Shown here one piece after another: positions 29,876-32,357 of a stretch of DNA of 32,357 nucleotides (its first letter is position 1; every line of letters begins with the position of its first letter). The DNA comes from Streptacidiphilus pinicola (lineage in GTDB: Bacteria; Actinomycetota; Actinomycetes; Streptomycetales; Streptomycetaceae), in NCBI RefSeq assembly GCF_003258295.1, contig NZ_QKYN01000173.1:1-32357 (forward strand), given 5' to 3'. The notes beneath the pieces were generated by a model. That model saw only the letters and a program-made list of their open reading frames with translations, made no database searches and was not told where the DNA came from. Position numbers and translations under genes: made by a program.

Positions 29876-31123
29876 ATGCGGGCCATCGGCACCTTACGGA
29901 CCACCGTCGTCGCGCTCAGCGGCGCGCTGCTGCTCGGCGCGGCGCTCGCCGGGCCGCCGGCCGGGACGGCCCAGGCGGCGACCGGCGCGACCACGGGGAC
30001 GACGGCCACCAGCGGCCTGCGGGATGTCCTGATCGTGGGCAACAGCCAGGCCGGCACCGTCAGCTTCATCGACGCCCACACGTTCGCCAACCTGGGCTCG
30101 TTGAACGTCACCGCCGACGCGCAGCAGCGGATCGCCGAGATGGACCCGGTGCAGTGGGCCGGATTCCAGACCGTCACCTCCGTGGAGGGCGGCAACCGTT
30201 GGGTGGACGACGCCCAACTCTCGCCCGACGGGCGAACCCTGTACGTCTCGCGGGGCAATCTCGACGACGTCGCCGCCTACGACATCGCCACCGGCGCGCA
30301 GCTGTGGCGTACCCGCCTCGACGGGTTCAAGGCCGACCACGCCGCCCTCTCCCCCGACGGCACCCGGTACGTCGTCTCCGCCACGACCGCGCAGAAGGCG
30401 GAGGTCCTCGACACCTCGAACGGCTCCGTCGTCGGCTCGTTCCCGACCGGGACGTACCCGCACCAGAACGACTACACCGCCGACGGACGCTACATCTACA
30501 ACTCCAGCATCGGCGTCACCTCGCTGCCGCAGTCGATGGAGTGGGCCAAGGGGACGTTCCAGCTGACCAAGGTCGACGCGCACACCTTGCAGGTCGTGCA
30601 GGTCTGGCTCTTCCCGCACGGGATCCGCCCCAACGTCGTCGAGTCGGACGGCCGGACCATGTTCACCGACCTGTCCTACCTGAACGGCTTCGCGCAGTTC
30701 GACCTGTCGACGGGCAGGCAGGTGCGCACCTACCCGATGCCGTACAGCGCGGCGGGCGCGGCCCTCAGCCCCGACAACTACCCCCAGAACTCGGCCCACC
30801 ACGGACTCGCGCTCTCCGGCGACAACGCGCGGGTGTGCGACGCCGGCACCATCGACGACTACGCGTCGGTCGTGAACGCGGCCGACGGCTCGACGGTCGG
30901 CACCGTCACCTACCCGGCCGGCAGCCTGCCGTACTGGGCGACCAGCAGCGCGGACGGCACGCTCTGCTTCGTCTCGCTCAGCAAGGCGAACGCCGTCTCG
31001 GTGATCGACTACGCGACGGGCAGGGAACTCGCCCGCGTGCCGGTCGGGGTGTTCCCGCAGCGCGAGCGCACCGGCGCGATCGACCCGGCCGTGCTGCCGG
31101 ACCTGTCGCCGTCGGCGGGTTGA
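29876..31123 (+). CDS. Secreted YncE-like beta-propeller protein
   Basis: A 415-residue exported protein. The signal peptide is basic then hydrophobic (VVALSGALLLGAALAG) with a probable cut after AQA (about residue 34). The mature part has repeated propeller strands: VGNSQAGTVSFIDAHTF, LSPDGRTLYVSRGNLDDVAA, LSPDGTRYVVSATTAQKAEV, LDTSNGSVVGSFPTGTYPHQ and SSADGTLCFVSLSKANAVSV, as in YncE/40-residue YVTN repeats. Codon 7 is TTA (29894-29896), rare in such GC-rich genomes and bldA-dependent in streptomycetes. GGGAGG precedes the ATG. The role is unknown; relatives bind ligands or DNA outside the cytoplasm. A lipase gene follows after 27 bases, probably co-transcribed. Confidence 0.85.
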   Translation: MRAIGTLRTTVVALSGALLLGAALAGPPAGTAQAATGATTGTTATSGLRDVLIVGNSQAGTVSFIDAHTFANLGSLNVTADAQQRIAEMDPVQWAGFQTVTSVEGGNRWVDDAQLSPDGRTLYVSRGNLDDVAAYDIATGAQLWRTRLDGFKADHAALSPDGTRYVVSATTAQKAEVLDTSNGSVVGSFPTGTYPHQNDYTADGRYIYNSSIGVTSLPQSMEWAKGTFQLTKVDAHTLQVVQVWLFPHGIRPNVVESDGRTMFTDLSYLNGFAQFDLSTGRQVRTYPMPYSAAGAALSPDNYPQNSAHHGLALSGDNARVCDAGTIDDYASVVNAADGSTVGTVTYPAGSLPYWATSSADGTLCFVSLSKANAVSVIDYATGRELARVPVGVFPQRERTGAIDPAVLPDLSPSAG

Positions 31124-31150
31124 GCCACCACCACCTCCCAGGGAGCCGTC

Positions 31151-31870
31151 ATGAGATTCCGTTCCGGCGGCCGGATCGCGGTCGCGGTCGCCTTCGCCAC
31201 CGCACTGGCGCTGGGCGCCTCGGCGCCCGGCTACGCGGCCGCCGCGCCCCACCCGCACGTTGCCGTCGCCACGGCCGCCCGCATTCCGGTGATCTTCGTC
31301 CACGGCCACAACGCCGACCCGGGTGTCTGGGGCACGATGGAGACCGCGTTCCGCAGCGCGGGCTACGCGGACAGTCAGCTCTTCGCCTGGGGCTACGACA
31401 CCAGCCAGTCCACCAACGAGGTGCTGGCCGGGCAGTTCGCCGCCTACGTCGCCCAGGTGCGGGCGCAGACCGGCGCCACGCAGGTCGACATCGTGGCGCA
31501 TTCGCAGGGCAGCCTGCCGACCCGGTGGTTCCTGGAGTACGGCGGAGGCACGTCGGTCGTGCGGCACTGGGTCTCCCTCGGCGGCCCCAACCACGGCACC
31601 GACCTCGCCTGGGGCTGCGCGCTGTGGAACCAGGGCTGCCGGGACATGACGCCGGGCTCGTACGTCGTCAGCCACCTCGACCAGGGCGACGAGACGCCCG
31701 GACCCACCGCGTACGCGACCTTCTGGTCGCACTGCGACGAGCAGATCGTGCCCAACAGCAGCGTCGCGCTGACGGGAGCGGTCAACACCGACGCGGGCTG
31801 CCTCAAGCACAACGACCTGCTGACCGATCCGGGCGTGGAGGCCGGCGTACTGTCCTTCCTGGGCGGCTGA
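31151..31870 (+). CDS. Secreted triacylglycerol lipase/esterase
   Basis: A 239-residue exported alpha/beta hydrolase of the class 2 (LipA/EstA-like) lipases. The signal peptide spans about residues 1-32 (GRIAVAVAFATALALGASAP). The oxyanion segment is IPVIFVHGHNADPGVW, the nucleophile S118 lies in VAHSQGS (AxSxG type), the acid is probably D196 in SHCDEQIVP and the base H220 in CLKHNDLL. Four Cys (156, 163, 195, 217) could form two disulfides outside the cell. AGGGAG precedes the ATG. It follows the propeller gene closely and likely shares its mRNA and therefore any bldA effect upstream. Confidence 0.9.
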   Translation: MRFRSGGRIAVAVAFATALALGASAPGYAAAAPHPHVAVATAARIPVIFVHGHNADPGVWGTMETAFRSAGYADSQLFAWGYDTSQSTNEVLAGQFAAYVAQVRAQTGATQVDIVAHSQGSLPTRWFLEYGGGTSVVRHWVSLGGPNHGTDLAWGCALWNQGCRDMTPGSYVVSHLDQGDETPGPTAYATFWSHCDEQIVPNSSVALTGAVNTDAGCLKHNDLLTDPGVEAGVLSFLGG

Positions 31871-31879
31871 ACCCCGCCC
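31861..31879. terminator. Hairpin between convergent lipase and PaaI genes
   Basis: GGGCGG, loop CTGAACC, CCGCCC: a 6-bp stem that includes the lipase stop codon in the loop. It lies just before the PaaI gene stop, so could act in both directions. No U-tract. Confidence 0.4.
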
Positions 31880-31885
31880 CGCCGC

Positions 31886-32317
31886 TCAGGCCTTGACGCT
31901 GCGGCTGCGCCCGCGGAACTCGGCCACGACCTCTCCGCCGCGCCGAACCGTGACGTCGTAGACGCCGCTGCGTCCGTAACGGGTGCGCTCCTCGGCGGTC
32001 GCCACGAGTTCGTCGCCCTCGGACACGGGGGCGACGAACACGATGTCGGCGCCGGCGGCGACCGTCACGGGACCGTGGCTGTTGCAGGCGCAGGCGAACG
32101 CGCTGTCCGCGAGCAGGAAGACATACCCGCCGTGCCCGATCCGGTGGCCGTTGACCATCCCCGGCGTGACCTTCATCCGCAGCACGGCCCGCCCTGGCGC
32201 GAGGTCCTCCAACTGGATCCCGAGCGCGGCCGACGCCGTGTCGGCGTCGAACATCGCCCGCGCGGCGGCGAGTCCGGCTTCGGCGGAGGCGGACCACGAG
32301 GGTTCGGGCGGTGTCAT
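31886..32317 (-). CDS. paaI: PaaI family hotdog-fold thioesterase
   Basis: A 143-residue hotdog thioesterase. NGHRIGHGGYVFLLADSAFA then CACNSHG is the PaaI signature; the HGG turn and the following Asp (LLAD) carry the active-site elements, and VTVAAGADIVFVAPVSEGDE is the typical next strand. PaaI hydrolyses ring-hydroxylated phenylacetyl-CoA and rescues CoA in the phenylacetate pathway, but no other paa gene lies in the window, so a general acyl-CoA role is possible. The ATG follows TACGCT by six bases (leaderless). Confidence 0.88.
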   Translation of the reverse strand: MTPPEPSWSASAEAGLAAARAMFDADTASAALGIQLEDLAPGRAVLRMKVTPGMVNGHRIGHGGYVFLLADSAFACACNSHGPVTVAAGADIVFVAPVSEGDELVATAEERTRYGRSGVYDVTVRRGGEVVAEFRGRSRSVKA

Positions 32318-32323
32318 GGCTGG

Positions 32324-32329
32324 AGCGTA
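32324..32329 (-). promoter_or_regulatory. -10 element TACGCT, leaderless promoter of the PaaI gene
   Basis: On the minus strand TACGCT is followed by CCAGCC and then the ATG. Its first two bases are the last two of the terminal palindrome, so the palindrome occupies the -35 and spacer region. Confidence 0.5.
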
Positions 32330-32357
32330 TCCGGCCCGGGCGCGCCCGGGCCGGATA
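32328..32357. repeat. Perfect 30-bp palindrome at the window edge
   Basis: The left half TATCCGGCCCGGGCG is the exact reverse complement of the right half CGCCCGGGCCGGATA. The centre is between 32342 and 32343. It lies upstream of the PaaI-type gene and ends on the last base of the window, so it may be longer than seen. Confidence 0.9.

Noticed and set aside
1-32357. Mobile elements, CRISPR arrays, tRNA or rRNA genes
   Set aside because: No transposase or integrase protein, no regular spacer-repeat pattern, and no tRNA or rRNA sequence was recognised on either strand by eye.

Overview
The window is very GC-rich (codon third positions are almost all G or C) and looks like chromosomal DNA of a filamentous actinomycete, most likely a streptomycete or close relative. 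Supporting signs are a maleylpyruvate-isomerase-type mycothiol-associated protein, a DUF6777-type membrane protein, PucR and MarR regulators, a CYP107-like P450, many leaderless genes, and a single TTA codon near the start of one secreted-protein gene. I see no rRNA, tRNA, CRISPR array, transposase or phage gene. Genus is an inference only.

Layout. 1-316 (-): partial conserved hypothetical. 475-4044 (+): drug-type ABC exporter (ATPase, permease) followed by a histidine kinase and a NarL-type response regulator, overlapping or closely spaced. 4045-4185 (-): a coding-like remnant. 4211-4921 (+): MDMPI-type protein. 4944-6179 (-): cytochrome P450. 6272-7447 (-): M48 metalloprotease. 7509-8081 (+): acidic hypothetical. 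8106-9005 (-): LysR regulator, divergent from 9146-16939 (+), a seven-gene molybdenum-hydroxylase operon in the order S-L-M-D-E-F/XdhC-G. The large subunit carries AYRGAGR, so this is a form II/CoxL-like or related hydroxylase and not a proven CO dehydrogenase. 16947-18251 (-): DUF6777 membrane protein, divergent from a pair of MarR-type proteins (18405-19345, +) across an AT-rich operator-like island.

19361-20923 (-): PucR regulator, divergent from a sodium:solute symporter and a thiamine-diphosphate enzyme (21085-24299, +), a probable uptake and catabolism unit. 24323-28660 (-): four-gene operon of a phosphodiester glycosidase-like membrane protein, a UbiA-type phosphoribosyltransferase, DprE1 and DprE2, i.e. 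the route to decaprenyl-phosphoryl-arabinose, with no arabinosyltransferase in view. 28792-29373 (+): TetR regulator, then an SDR gene that has lost its catalytic middle (29429-29743). 29876-31870 (+): two secreted proteins, a YncE-like propeller and a lipase. 31886-32317 (-): PaaI-type thioesterase. The window ends in a perfect 30-bp palindrome.

The main cross-cutting observation is that eight start codons lie 6 or 7 nt after a TAnGnT hexamer, with C at -1 every time, which indicates leaderless transcripts and fixes several starts. The other notable points are the Cys-to-Ala change at the benzothiazinone-target position of DprE1, the coupling of a glycosidase-like gene to the DprE pathway, the internally deleted SDR, and several operator-like palindromes.
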